A DNA stretch of 19,185 bases, taken from NCBI GenBank assembly GCA_007127935.1, contig SKYL01000317.1:1-19185 (forward strand). Reading direction: 5' to 3'. Positions 1-6,442 of the stretch are shown piece after piece. Position 1 is the stretch's first letter; every line of letters starts with the position of its first letter. A program made the translations under genes and the position numbers. The notes beneath the pieces were generated by a model, which saw nothing but the letters and a program-made list of their open reading frames with translations, was not told where the DNA came from and made no database searches. The stretch comes from Halorhodospira sp. GTDB lineage: Bacteria > Pseudomonadota > Gammaproteobacteria > Nitrococcales > Halorhodospiraceae.

Positions 1-2
1 AG

Positions 3-134
3 CCAGAGCCCGAGCCCGAGCCGGAACCCGAGCCCGAGCCGGAGCCGGAACCCGAGCCGGAACCCGAGCCGGAGCCGGAGCCCGTACCCGAACCCGAACC
101 GGAACCGGAACCGGAACCGGAACCGGAACCGGAA
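3..134 (+). repeat. Hexanucleotide coding repeat encoding (Pro-Glu)n in TonB linker
   Basis: There are 22 consecutive six-base units of the form CC(C/G)GA(G/A), encoding Pro-Glu dipeptides, with one unit changed to Pro-Val (GTA at 84-86). The last units are nearly identical copies of CCGGAA. The array starts at or before the window edge, so its full length is unknown. Such an array can gain or lose units in frame, changing linker length without breaking the protein. Confidence 0.9.
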
Positions 135-518
135 CTCCCCGAGATCGAGGAGATCCCGATCCCGGACCTCCCGGAGGCCGACGAGTTTGTGGAGGCGCAG
201 CCGGAAGAGGGGCCGGTGGGTGTCATGGCCGATGTCTCCGAGTCGTTCCTTGCCCGTATCCATGGGCAGCTTCAGCGGGAGCAGCGCTATCCGCGCGCCG
301 CCCAGCGCCGCCGTCAGGAAGGCACGGTACGCCTTTGGTTCGTTATGGATCGCGATGGCCGGGTGGTGGAGTGGCGCATCGAGGAGAGTTCCGGAAATGG
401 GCTTCTCGATGCCGAGGTGGAGCGGATGATCTCCGAGGTGGAACTGCCCCCCATCCCCACCGAAAAGCGGTTCGACCGCCTCCAATTGACGGTGCCGGTG
501 GAGTTCCGGCTCCGCTGA
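3..518 (+). CDS. tonB: TonB-family energy transducer, C-terminal part (5' end outside window)
   Basis: The reading frame is open from the left edge, so the start and N-terminal membrane anchor are not visible. The visible 171 residues begin with about 44 residues of alternating Pro-Glu, then an acidic linker, then a C-terminal domain matching the TonB C-terminal fold: a YPRAA motif, an RDGRVVEWRIEESSG segment and an LDAEVERM helix. TonB proteins span the periplasm and pass proton-motive energy from ExbB/ExbD to outer-membrane receptors for iron chelates, cobalamin and similar ligands. The Pro-rich linker is the extended periplasmic spacer; charged Pro-Glu/Pro-Lys repeats are usual for the family. 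The gene converges on dctM with only 6 bp between the stops and no visible terminator. Whether exbB/exbD lie upstream cannot be seen. TonB-family membership is secure; the exact paralogue is not. Confidence 0.88.
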   Translation, partial: PEPEPEPEPEPEPEPEPEPEPEPEPEPVPEPEPEPEPEPEPEPELPEIEEIPIPDLPEADEFVEAQPEEGPVGVMADVSESFLARIHGQLQREQRYPRAAQRRRQEGTVRLWFVMDRDGRVVEWRIEESSGNGLLDAEVERMISEVELPPIPTEKRFDRLQLTVPVEFRLR

Positions 519-524
519 ACGGGA

Positions 525-1808
525 TTACCGGAAGGCGAGATCCCGCAGGAAGAGGGCGATCTGTGGGAAGTAGACCAGCATCACCGTGGCGAACAGCAGG
601 ATCAGGATGAATGGCGGCGTCCCGCGAATGACCTCGAGATACGGCCGCCGGAAGACCGCCATGGCCGTGAAGAGGTCACAGCCGAAGGGCGGGGTGGCCG
701 AGCCGATGGCCGCCTGGAGCACCACCACCACGCCCACCAGCACCGGATCGAGCCCGGTGGCCGCCACCAGCGGGGCCACCAGCGGGGTGACCACGAGGAT
801 CACCACCACCGGGTCGAGGAACATGCAGCCGATGAAGTAGATCACCGCGATGGCCAGCAGGGCCAACTCCGGGTTGTGGCCCACCGCCCCGATCAACGGT
901 CCGATCAACTCCTGGGGGATCTGGGCGAAGGAGAGCGTGTAGGCGAGGGCTTGTCCCGACGCCACCAGGATGAAGACCACCGCGGTGATGACACCGGTGG
1001 AGCGGGCCACCTCCAGCAGATCCCGCAGCCCGAGACTCCGGTAGACCCCCAACTCGAGAATCGCTGCGTAGAGGACGGCCATGGCCGCCGCCTCGGTGGG
1101 GGTGAAGAGCCCCGCGTAGATACCGCCCACCACGATGACGGGAAACCCCAGCGGCAGCGCCGCCCGGCGCAATGCGATCCACCGCTGGGACCAAGAGGCG
1201 CGGGGCTCCGTGGGGATGGCGTGCCAGCGGCTGTAGACGTAGCACCAGACCGAGAAGAGCGTCACCACCATCAATCCGGGGCCGATGCCGGCGATAAACA
1301 ACTCCCCCACCGACGCCCCGGCCACCACCCCGTAGACGATCATGCCGATGCTCGGCGGGATCAGCAGCGCCACGTCGCTGGCGTTGACGATCAGCGCCAG
1401 GGTGAACGGGTCGCGGTAACCGGCCTGGAGCAGCCGGGGGCGCAGCGGCGTCCCCATGGCCACCACCGTGGCCTGGGTCGAACCGGAGACGGCGCCGAAA
1501 AGCGCGCAACTCACCGCTGTGGTGATGGGCAGCCCGCCCCGGAGATGGCCGATGGTGGCGCTCACCAGGTCGAGCAGGCTGCGGGAGGTGCGCCCCCGGG
1601 TCATCAGATCGGCGGCCAGAATAAAGAGCGGCACCGCCGAGAGCACCACCGGGGTGATGCCGCTGATCATCTGCCGGATCAACGCCGCCGGCTCCAGGAA
1701 CGGCAATTCGATGAAGAGCAGGGCCAGGGCGCCCACCAACAGCGGCACCTTCAACGGAAAGCCGAGCAGCAGGAGCACCACCATCAGGGCGACGACCAGG
1801 GCGATCAT
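525..1808 (-). CDS. dctM: TRAP transporter large permease (DctM family)
   Basis: This 427-residue, strongly hydrophobic protein is the size of the DctM/TRAP-M subunit. That subunit forms the sodium-coupled transport channel in the inner membrane and takes substrate from a periplasmic binding protein. Visible family signatures are FGAVSGSTQATVVAMG (about residues 104-119), LIPPSIGMIVYG (149-160) and GGIYAGLFTPTEAAA (228-242), spread over a dozen or so predicted membrane spans. The start codon overlaps the stop of dctQ by 4 bp (ATGA), so the two are translationally coupled. The binding-protein gene is the divergent neighbour at 2464. TRAP systems import organic acids such as C4-dicarboxylates, sialic acid, ectoine or keto acids; the substrate here cannot be read from the sequence. 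Confidence 0.93.
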   Translation of the reverse strand: MIALVVALMVVLLLLGFPLKVPLLVGALALLFIELPFLEPAALIRQMISGITPVVLSAVPLFILAADLMTRGRTSRSLLDLVSATIGHLRGGLPITTAVSCALFGAVSGSTQATVVAMGTPLRPRLLQAGYRDPFTLALIVNASDVALLIPPSIGMIVYGVVAGASVGELFIAGIGPGLMVVTLFSVWCYVYSRWHAIPTEPRASWSQRWIALRRAALPLGFPVIVVGGIYAGLFTPTEAAAMAVLYAAILELGVYRSLGLRDLLEVARSTGVITAVVFILVASGQALAYTLSFAQIPQELIGPLIGAVGHNPELALLAIAVIYFIGCMFLDPVVVILVVTPLVAPLVAATGLDPVLVGVVVVLQAAIGSATPPFGCDLFTAMAVFRRPYLEVIRGTPPFILILLFATVMLVYFPQIALFLRDLAFR

Positions 1809-2362
1809 TCCGCCGGCTCCTCGTACCGTTCACGCTCGGTGAACGAGCGGTAGATCTCCCGGGAGGTAAGGTTTCGCCACGCCGTCAACAGGTACTGGAT
1901 GCCGGCCAAGGCCAAACCGGCGGGGACCACCACGTAGACGATCCACCACGGGATGCGCAGGGCCGTGGTCACCCGCCCGCGGTCGTAGACCGACGCCACA
2001 TACTCCACCGCGACCCAGGCCAGGTAGAGCATCAAGGCTGCCGTGACCAGCGAGACGGTGACCAGCCACGCCTTGCGCACGCCCCCCCGGACCTGGTCGT
2101 AAACGGCCGACATGGAGATGTGCCGCGCCCGGCGGACGGCGTAGGCCAAGCCGACAAAGGTGATCCAGATCATCAGGATCTCGGTCAACTCTACGACGCC
2201 CGGAAGCGTCGTGCCCAGGAGGTTGCGCGACAGGGTGTTCCCAATGGAGAGCAGCGCGAGGAAGAGTACCCCCGCGGCCAACAGCGCCGATTCCAGATGT
2301 TCCAGGGCACGGTCGCAACGGGTGAGGAACCGGGTGCCGAGTCTCGCAAAAGTAGGTCGCAT
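1805..2362 (-). CDS. dctQ: TRAP transporter small permease (DctQ family)
   Basis: This is a 185-residue protein with four predicted membrane helices (roughly residues 25-45, 60-80, 100-122 and 138-160). It carries the DctQ signature region around VELTEILMIWITFVGLAYAV, followed by the characteristic R-A-R-H-I. DctQ is the small membrane subunit that pairs with DctM in the inner membrane. The ATG at 2362 has a GGTGGG ribosome-binding-like stretch directly upstream. It is the first gene of the minus-strand dctQM pair and is separated by about 100 bp from the divergently read binding-protein gene. The C-terminal tail is charged and poorly conserved, as is usual for this subunit. Confidence 0.9.
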   Translation of the reverse strand: MRPTFARLGTRFLTRCDRALEHLESALLAAGVLFLALLSIGNTLSRNLLGTTLPGVVELTEILMIWITFVGLAYAVRRARHISMSAVYDQVRGGVRKAWLVTVSLVTAALMLYLAWVAVEYVASVYDRGRVTTALRIPWWIVYVVVPAGLALAGIQYLLTAWRNLTSREIYRSFTERERYEEPAE

Positions 2363-2463
2363 CCCACCAACGGTAACCGATCGGGTCGGCCCCCGTCATG
2401 CAGCTCGATTTGGCGCTGTGCTATGGTTCCCGGCTAGGTTCCGGAGTGGGAGGAGGTGCGACG
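2363..2463. promoter_or_regulatory. Divergent intergenic region between dctQM and dctP
   Basis: This 101-bp gap must hold the promoters for both arms of the TRAP transporter. On the plus strand, TATGGT at 2422-2427 is preceded by TGC, giving an extended -10-like element; the -35 region is poor. AGGAGGTG at 2451-2458 is a strong ribosome-binding site five bases before the GTG at 2464. This decides the dctP start over an in-frame upstream codon at 2398. No clear operator dyad is seen. The promoter call is tentative; the ribosome-binding site is firm. Confidence 0.4.
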
Positions 2464-3513
2464 GTGAAGCGACGATTGGGTACGGTGGCGGTGGGCGCCG
2501 CGCTGGTGCTGGCGGCCTGCGGCGACGAGCCGCTGGAGGATGCGCCCCACCCCTGGCGGATTGCCTTGGAGGAGATCGAAGGCAGTATCCAACACGTCTA
2601 CGCCCGCCGTTTCGCCGAGGAGATCGAGGCGCGCAGCGAAGGCCGCATCCAGGTCGACATCTATCCCTACGGCGCCCTGGGGCAGATCGAAGACATCTAC
2701 GAACAACTCCAGGACGGTGCCATTCACTTGGCGTTCGGCTCCGGCCTGCTGGGCAATACGGTGCCGGAGAGCCAGCTTTTCAGTCTCCATTTCGTCCTAT
2801 CCGATGATGAGCAAGTCAACGCCCGCGCCCTCAACAATCCGGAATTCCTGTGGAGTGAACCGCTCCAGGAGGCGTACCGCGAGCGGGACCTGCAACTCCT
2901 CGCCCTGGTGCCGGAGGGGTGGCAGGTGTGGAGCGCGAACCGGCCGATCCTGACCCCCGGCGACTTTCGGGGCACCCAGATCCGCGTCATGGACAACCGC
3001 CTGTTGCGGGAAACCTACCGCAGTTACGACGCCGATCCGACGCCGATGGAGTACGGCGAACTCTACAGCGGATTACAATTGGGTCTTGTGGACGCCGCCG
3101 AGCAGCCCTATTTCGCCCATTACGAGATGCGGTTCTACGAGGTTCAGGACTACCTGATCTCGGCGCGGCACGCCCAATTCATCGCCAGCTTCATGGCTAG
3201 CCGGGTCTTCTACGACCACCTTCCGGAAGAGAAGCGGGTGATGCTCCGGGAGATCGCCGAGGACCTGGTGGAGTGGGCCCACCGCAGTCAGCAGGAGATC
3301 AACCGGGAGCGGCTGGAGGCGATGCTGCAGACCGGGATCGTCCAACTGGAACTCACCGAGGAGGAGCGGTGGGAGTTTCGCGAGCGCAGCCTGCCGGTGC
3401 GGGCGGTCTTTGCCTCGGAGGTGGGGGAGCGCGGCGAGCGGTTGTTGGAGCAACTGTTGGATTCCGTAAGCCGTGCGGAGGCCGCCACCCAGGCGCCTCC
3501 GAGACGCCGTTAA
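2464..3513 (+). CDS. dctP: TRAP transporter substrate-binding protein (DctP family), predicted lipoprotein
   Basis: This 349-residue DctP-type binding protein is read from the GTG at 2464, which has AGGAGGTG five bases upstream. The N-terminus is a short signal with a lipobox L-A-A-C, lipid-modified Cys at residue 19 and Gly at +2. The mature part shows the family pattern: HVYARRFAEEIEARSEGRI (about 44-62); the FRGTQIRV segment with Arg174, corresponding to the conserved carboxylate-binding arginine; and PMEYGELYSGLQLGLVDAAE (194-213). The usual ENP after VDG is replaced by EQP. Most TRAP binding proteins are soluble in the periplasm, so the lipobox is unusual, and Gly at +2 predicts outer-membrane sorting. 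It is divergent from dctQM and 21 bp upstream of the PRX-like gene. Substrate unknown. Confidence 0.88.
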   Translation: MKRRLGTVAVGAALVLAACGDEPLEDAPHPWRIALEEIEGSIQHVYARRFAEEIEARSEGRIQVDIYPYGALGQIEDIYEQLQDGAIHLAFGSGLLGNTVPESQLFSLHFVLSDDEQVNARALNNPEFLWSEPLQEAYRERDLQLLALVPEGWQVWSANRPILTPGDFRGTQIRVMDNRLLRETYRSYDADPTPMEYGELYSGLQLGLVDAAEQPYFAHYEMRFYEVQDYLISARHAQFIASFMASRVFYDHLPEEKRVMLREIAEDLVEWAHRSQQEINRERLEAMLQTGIVQLELTEEERWEFRERSLPVRAVFASEVGERGERLLEQLLDSVSRAEAATQAPPRRR

Positions 3514-3534
3514 GGAAACGGGGGAGGTGAGACC

Positions 3535-4119
3535 GTGGTCAGAACCGAATCGACAATGATGCCGCTGGGGACGGAGGCCCCCGATTTTGCGCTCCCCGAC
3601 ACCGAGGGGCGGACCGTCTCCCTGCGCCGGGATCTTTCCGGCAAGAGCGGCGTGGTGGTGGCCTTCATCTGCAACCACTGCCCCTTTGTGATCCATATCC
3701 GGGAGGCGCTGGCCCGCTTCGGCGAGGAGATGGAGCGCCGCGGGGTCGCCGTGGTCGCCATCAACGCCAACAATCCGGAGACCCATCCGGACGACAGCCC
3801 GGAGGCGATGGTGCGCGAGAAAGCGGTGGCGGGGTACACCTTCCCCTACCTCTTCGACGCCACCCAGGAGGTGGCCCAGTCGTACGGCGCCGCCTGCACC
3901 CCCGACTTCTACCTCTTCGACGTCGACTTGAAGCTCTTCTACCGGGGCCGTTTCGATGCCGCCACGCCGGGGAACCAGGAGCCGGTTACCGGCAAGGAAT
4001 TGCGGGCCGCCGTCGATGCGTTGCTGGCGGGCGGCGAGCCGCCGGAGCCCCAGTACCCCAGCATCGGATGCAACATCAAGTGGAGACCGGGCAACGAGCC
4101 GGCGTACTTCAGCGGCTGA
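3535..4119 (+). CDS. Thioredoxin-fold protein, PRX-like (AhpC/TSA-related) family
   Basis: This is a 194-residue protein without a signal peptide, predicted cytosolic. It has the N-terminal peroxiredoxin/thioredoxin-like pattern GTEAPDFALPDTEGR, then F-I-C-N-H-C-P-F-V with Cys46 and Cys49 as a CXXC pair. A third cysteine lies in AACTPDFYLFD, and the C-terminal signature IGCNIKWRPGN is typical of the PRX_like1 group. These proteins are presumed thiol oxidoreductases or peroxidases; the physiological substrate is not established. The GTG start follows GGGAGGTG and lies 21 bp after the dctP stop, so the two are probably cotranscribed. An ATG at 3556 is an alternative start. The 3' end overlaps the convergent ypjD-like gene by 11 bp. 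Confidence 0.85.
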   Translation: MVRTESTMMPLGTEAPDFALPDTEGRTVSLRRDLSGKSGVVVAFICNHCPFVIHIREALARFGEEMERRGVAVVAINANNPETHPDDSPEAMVREKAVAGYTFPYLFDATQEVAQSYGAACTPDFYLFDVDLKLFYRGRFDAATPGNQEPVTGKELRAAVDALLAGGEPPEPQYPSIGCNIKWRPGNEPAYFSG

Positions 4120-4921
4120 GCAGCAGTTCCAGCACGAACTTGGTGCCGAAGTAGCCCAGGGCGAGGGCGCCGAAACCGGTAAAGGTCCACCTGACGGCGG
4201 TCTGACCGCGCCAGCCGTAGAGGCTGTGGCCGGCCAGCAGGCCGCCGAAGACCAGCCACGCGGTGAGGGTCAGCGTGGTCTTGTGGATCATGTGGCCGGC
4301 CAGCAGGGTCTCAATGAACAAGAACCCGGACCCCAGGGCGGCGGTGAGGGCGATGAAGCCCAGGGTCACCAGGGCGAAGAGTTGCTTCTCCATGGTCCGC
4401 AGCGCCGGCAGCATGCGCACGAACCCGGTGGCGCGGTGGTGGCGCAGCCGGTAGTCGAGGATCGCCAAGGCCACCGCCTGCAACACGGCCGCCAGGAGTA
4501 CGCTGTAGGCGGTCATGGAGAGGAGAATGTGCGCCTCCAGCATCGCGCCGCGGGGGATAGTGGCCTCCGGCGGGGCGGCCAGCGCAAGGACCACCGTGAC
4601 GGCGGCCAGGGGCAGCAGGAGGGCGCCCAGGTGCTCCAGGCGCCAGTGTATGGCCGATGCCACCAGCCCCAACGCCGTCAGCCACGCCACCAATGAGAGG
4701 GCGTTGAAGAAACCGAGATTCAGCCCCGGGCCGAGCCAAGTGGTCTGGAGTACCACCAAGCCATGCACCGCCACCGCGGCGGCGGCCAGGGCCAGGCCGG
4801 TGGAACGGGCCGGTGCCCGCTCCTCGCCACGGTACAGCCGTGCGACGATCACCGCGGCGGCGGCGATATAGAGCAGGGCGGCGAGGACGGTGGCAGTGAC
4901 TTGCAGCATCCTGCGGATCAT
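4109..4921 (-). CDS. ypjD: YpjD/CcsA-type inner-membrane protein (cytochrome c assembly family)
   Basis: This is a polytopic membrane protein of about 270 residues with eight or so predicted helices. The C-terminal half matches the CcsA/CcmC-related YpjD family: HMIHKTTLTLTAWLVFGGLL, then the GWRGQTAVRWT turn and a last helix GYFGTKFVLELL. Related CcsA/CcmC proteins handle heme for cytochrome c maturation, but the specific role of YpjD is not established. I start at the ATG at 4921 (MIRRMLQV) because that gives the usual family length and puts the first helix at the N-terminus. An upstream in-frame GTG at 4975 has AGGTG about 10 bp before it and would add 18 residues. Its divergent position next to ffh is conserved in Gammaproteobacteria. 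Its 3' end overlaps the PRX-like gene. Confidence 0.85.
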   Translation of the reverse strand: MIRRMLQVTATVLAALLYIAAAAVIVARLYRGEERAPARSTGLALAAAAVAVHGLVVLQTTWLGPGLNLGFFNALSLVAWLTALGLVASAIHWRLEHLGALLLPLAAVTVVLALAAPPEATIPRGAMLEAHILLSMTAYSVLLAAVLQAVALAILDYRLRHHRATGFVRMLPALRTMEKQLFALVTLGFIALTAALGSGFLFIETLLAGHMIHKTTLTLTAWLVFGGLLAGHSLYGWRGQTAVRWTFTGFGALALGYFGTKFVLELLLSR

Positions 4922-5066
4922 CGCACAGTGCGGAAGGTCCGGAAAGGTGGTGGCGGCTTGGAGAAGTGCCGCCACGGTGGTTTCAACACCTGGTTTTCCT
5001 GGGAAATTCCTTGGCGAATCGGGGTAAAATATTGCGAGTTATTCTAAAAAGGTCGAGAAGGTTCTG
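4922..5066. promoter_or_regulatory. Divergent ypjD/ffh intergenic region with candidate promoter and dyad
   Basis: This 145-bp gap is locally AT-richer than its surroundings. TAAAAT at 5025-5030 is a plausible -10 for ffh; no good -35 is seen at 16-18 bp. Two overlapping dyads sit just upstream: TTTCC-TG-GGAAA (4995-5006) and GGAA-A-TTCC (5002-5010), placed where a regulator could block polymerase. AAGG at 5059-5062 is the ribosome-binding site for the ATG at 5067. I see no 4.5S RNA or other RNA gene here. The regulatory reading is inference. Confidence 0.35.
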
Positions 5067-6440
5067 ATGTTCGACGGATTAAGCAAGCGGTTCGATGCGG
5101 TCGCCAAACGAATGAGCGGCCGGGGACGGATCACCGAGGAGAACATCCGCGAGACCGTCCGGGACGTGCGCATGGCGTTGCTGGAGGCCGATGTGGCCCT
5201 GCCGGTGGTGCGCGCCTTTACCGAGCACGTCAAGGAGCGGGCCGCCGGTGCCGAGGTGGCCAAGAGCCTCACCCCGGGGCAGGCCTTCGTCAAGATCGTC
5301 CAGGACGAGTTGGTCCGGACCATGGGCGAGAAGGTGGAGCCGCTGGCGCTCAATGTCCAGCCGCCGGCCATCGTCTTGCTGGCCGGGCTCCAGGGCGCCG
5401 GCAAGACCACCTCGGCGGCCAAGTTGGCCCGTTATCTCCATGAGCGGGAGAAGAAGCGGGTCCTGCTGGTGAGCTGCGACGTCTACCGTCCCGCCGCCAT
5501 CGAGCAGTTGGCCACCCTGGCCGGCGAGGTCGGGGTGGAGGCGTTCCTGGTGGACGCCAACGACGACCCGGAGCGGATCGCCCGCGCCGCCGTGGACCAC
5601 GCCCGCCGCCACTACTTCGACGTAGTGCTCATCGACACCGCCGGTCGTCTGGCCGTGGACGAGGCGATGATGGACGAGATCCGCCGCCTACACGCCGCCG
5701 TCCAACCGGTGGAGACGCTCTTCGTCGTCGATGCCATGACCGGCCAGGACGCCGCCCGCACCGCCGCCGCCTTCGGCGAGGCGGTTCCGTTGACCGGTGT
5801 CATTCTCACCAAGACCGATGGCGACGCCCGGGGCGGCGCGGCGCTGTCGGTACGCCACGTCACCGGCGCGCCGATCAAGTTCATGGGCGTCGGTGAGAAG
5901 ACCGACGCCCTGGAGCCGTTCCACCCCGACCGGGTCGCCTCCCGCATCCTCGGCATGGGCGACGTGGTCAGCCTGGTGGAAGAGGTCGAGCGGAGCATTG
6001 ACAAGGAGAAGGCGCAGCAACTGGAGAAGAAGCTGCGCAAGGGCGGCAAGGGCTTCGACCTGACCGATTTCCGCGATCAGATGGAGCAGATCACGAACAT
6101 GGGCGGCCTCGGCGGCCTGATGGAGAAGCTGCCGGGCATGGGCGGGATGCAGGAGCAACTCCAGGGGCAGATGGATGAGCGGCGCATCCGCCGGCTGGTG
6201 GCCATGGTCAACTCCATGACCCCCAACGAGCGGACCCGCCCCGACATCATCAACGGCTCGCGCAAGCGGCGCATCGCCGCCGGCAGCGGGGTCCAGGTCC
6301 AGGACGTGAACCGCCTGCTCAAGCAATTCAAGCAGATGCAAAAGATGATGAAGCAGGTCAAGAAGAAGGGGGGCGCGCGGCGTATGTTCGAACAGATGAT
6401 GCCTGGGCGCGGCGGGATGCCGCCGGGGATGGGGCGCTGA
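5067..6440 (+). CDS. ffh: Signal recognition particle protein Ffh (SRP54)
   Basis: This is a 457-residue SRP54 GTPase of normal length. It has an N-terminal four-helix N domain (1-90). The G domain carries P-loop GLQGAGKTT (107-115), the DVYRPAAIEQL guanine-exchange region, DTAGR and TKTDGDARGG. The C-terminal M domain is rich in methionine and arginine (MNGSRKRRIAAGSG-like RNA-binding segment, then QMQKMMKQVKKKGG) and ends in MMPGRGGMPPGMGR. With 4.5S RNA it captures signal sequences on the ribosome and docks with FtsY at the inner membrane for cotranslational insertion. It begins a plus-strand unit; the usual next gene, rpsP, is absent, and the stop is only 2 bp from the start of a chemoreceptor gene. 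Confidence 0.97.
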   Translation: MFDGLSKRFDAVAKRMSGRGRITEENIRETVRDVRMALLEADVALPVVRAFTEHVKERAAGAEVAKSLTPGQAFVKIVQDELVRTMGEKVEPLALNVQPPAIVLLAGLQGAGKTTSAAKLARYLHEREKKRVLLVSCDVYRPAAIEQLATLAGEVGVEAFLVDANDDPERIARAAVDHARRHYFDVVLIDTAGRLAVDEAMMDEIRRLHAAVQPVETLFVVDAMTGQDAARTAAAFGEAVPLTGVILTKTDGDARGGAALSVRHVTGAPIKFMGVGEKTDALEPFHPDRVASRILGMGDVVSLVEEVERSIDKEKAQQLEKKLRKGGKGFDLTDFRDQMEQITNMGGLGGLMEKLPGMGGMQEQLQGQMDERRIRRLVAMVNSMTPNERTRPDIINGSRKRRIAAGSGVQVQDVNRLLKQFKQMQKMMKQVKKKGGARRMFEQMMPGRGGMPPGMGR

Positions 6441-6442
6441 CG

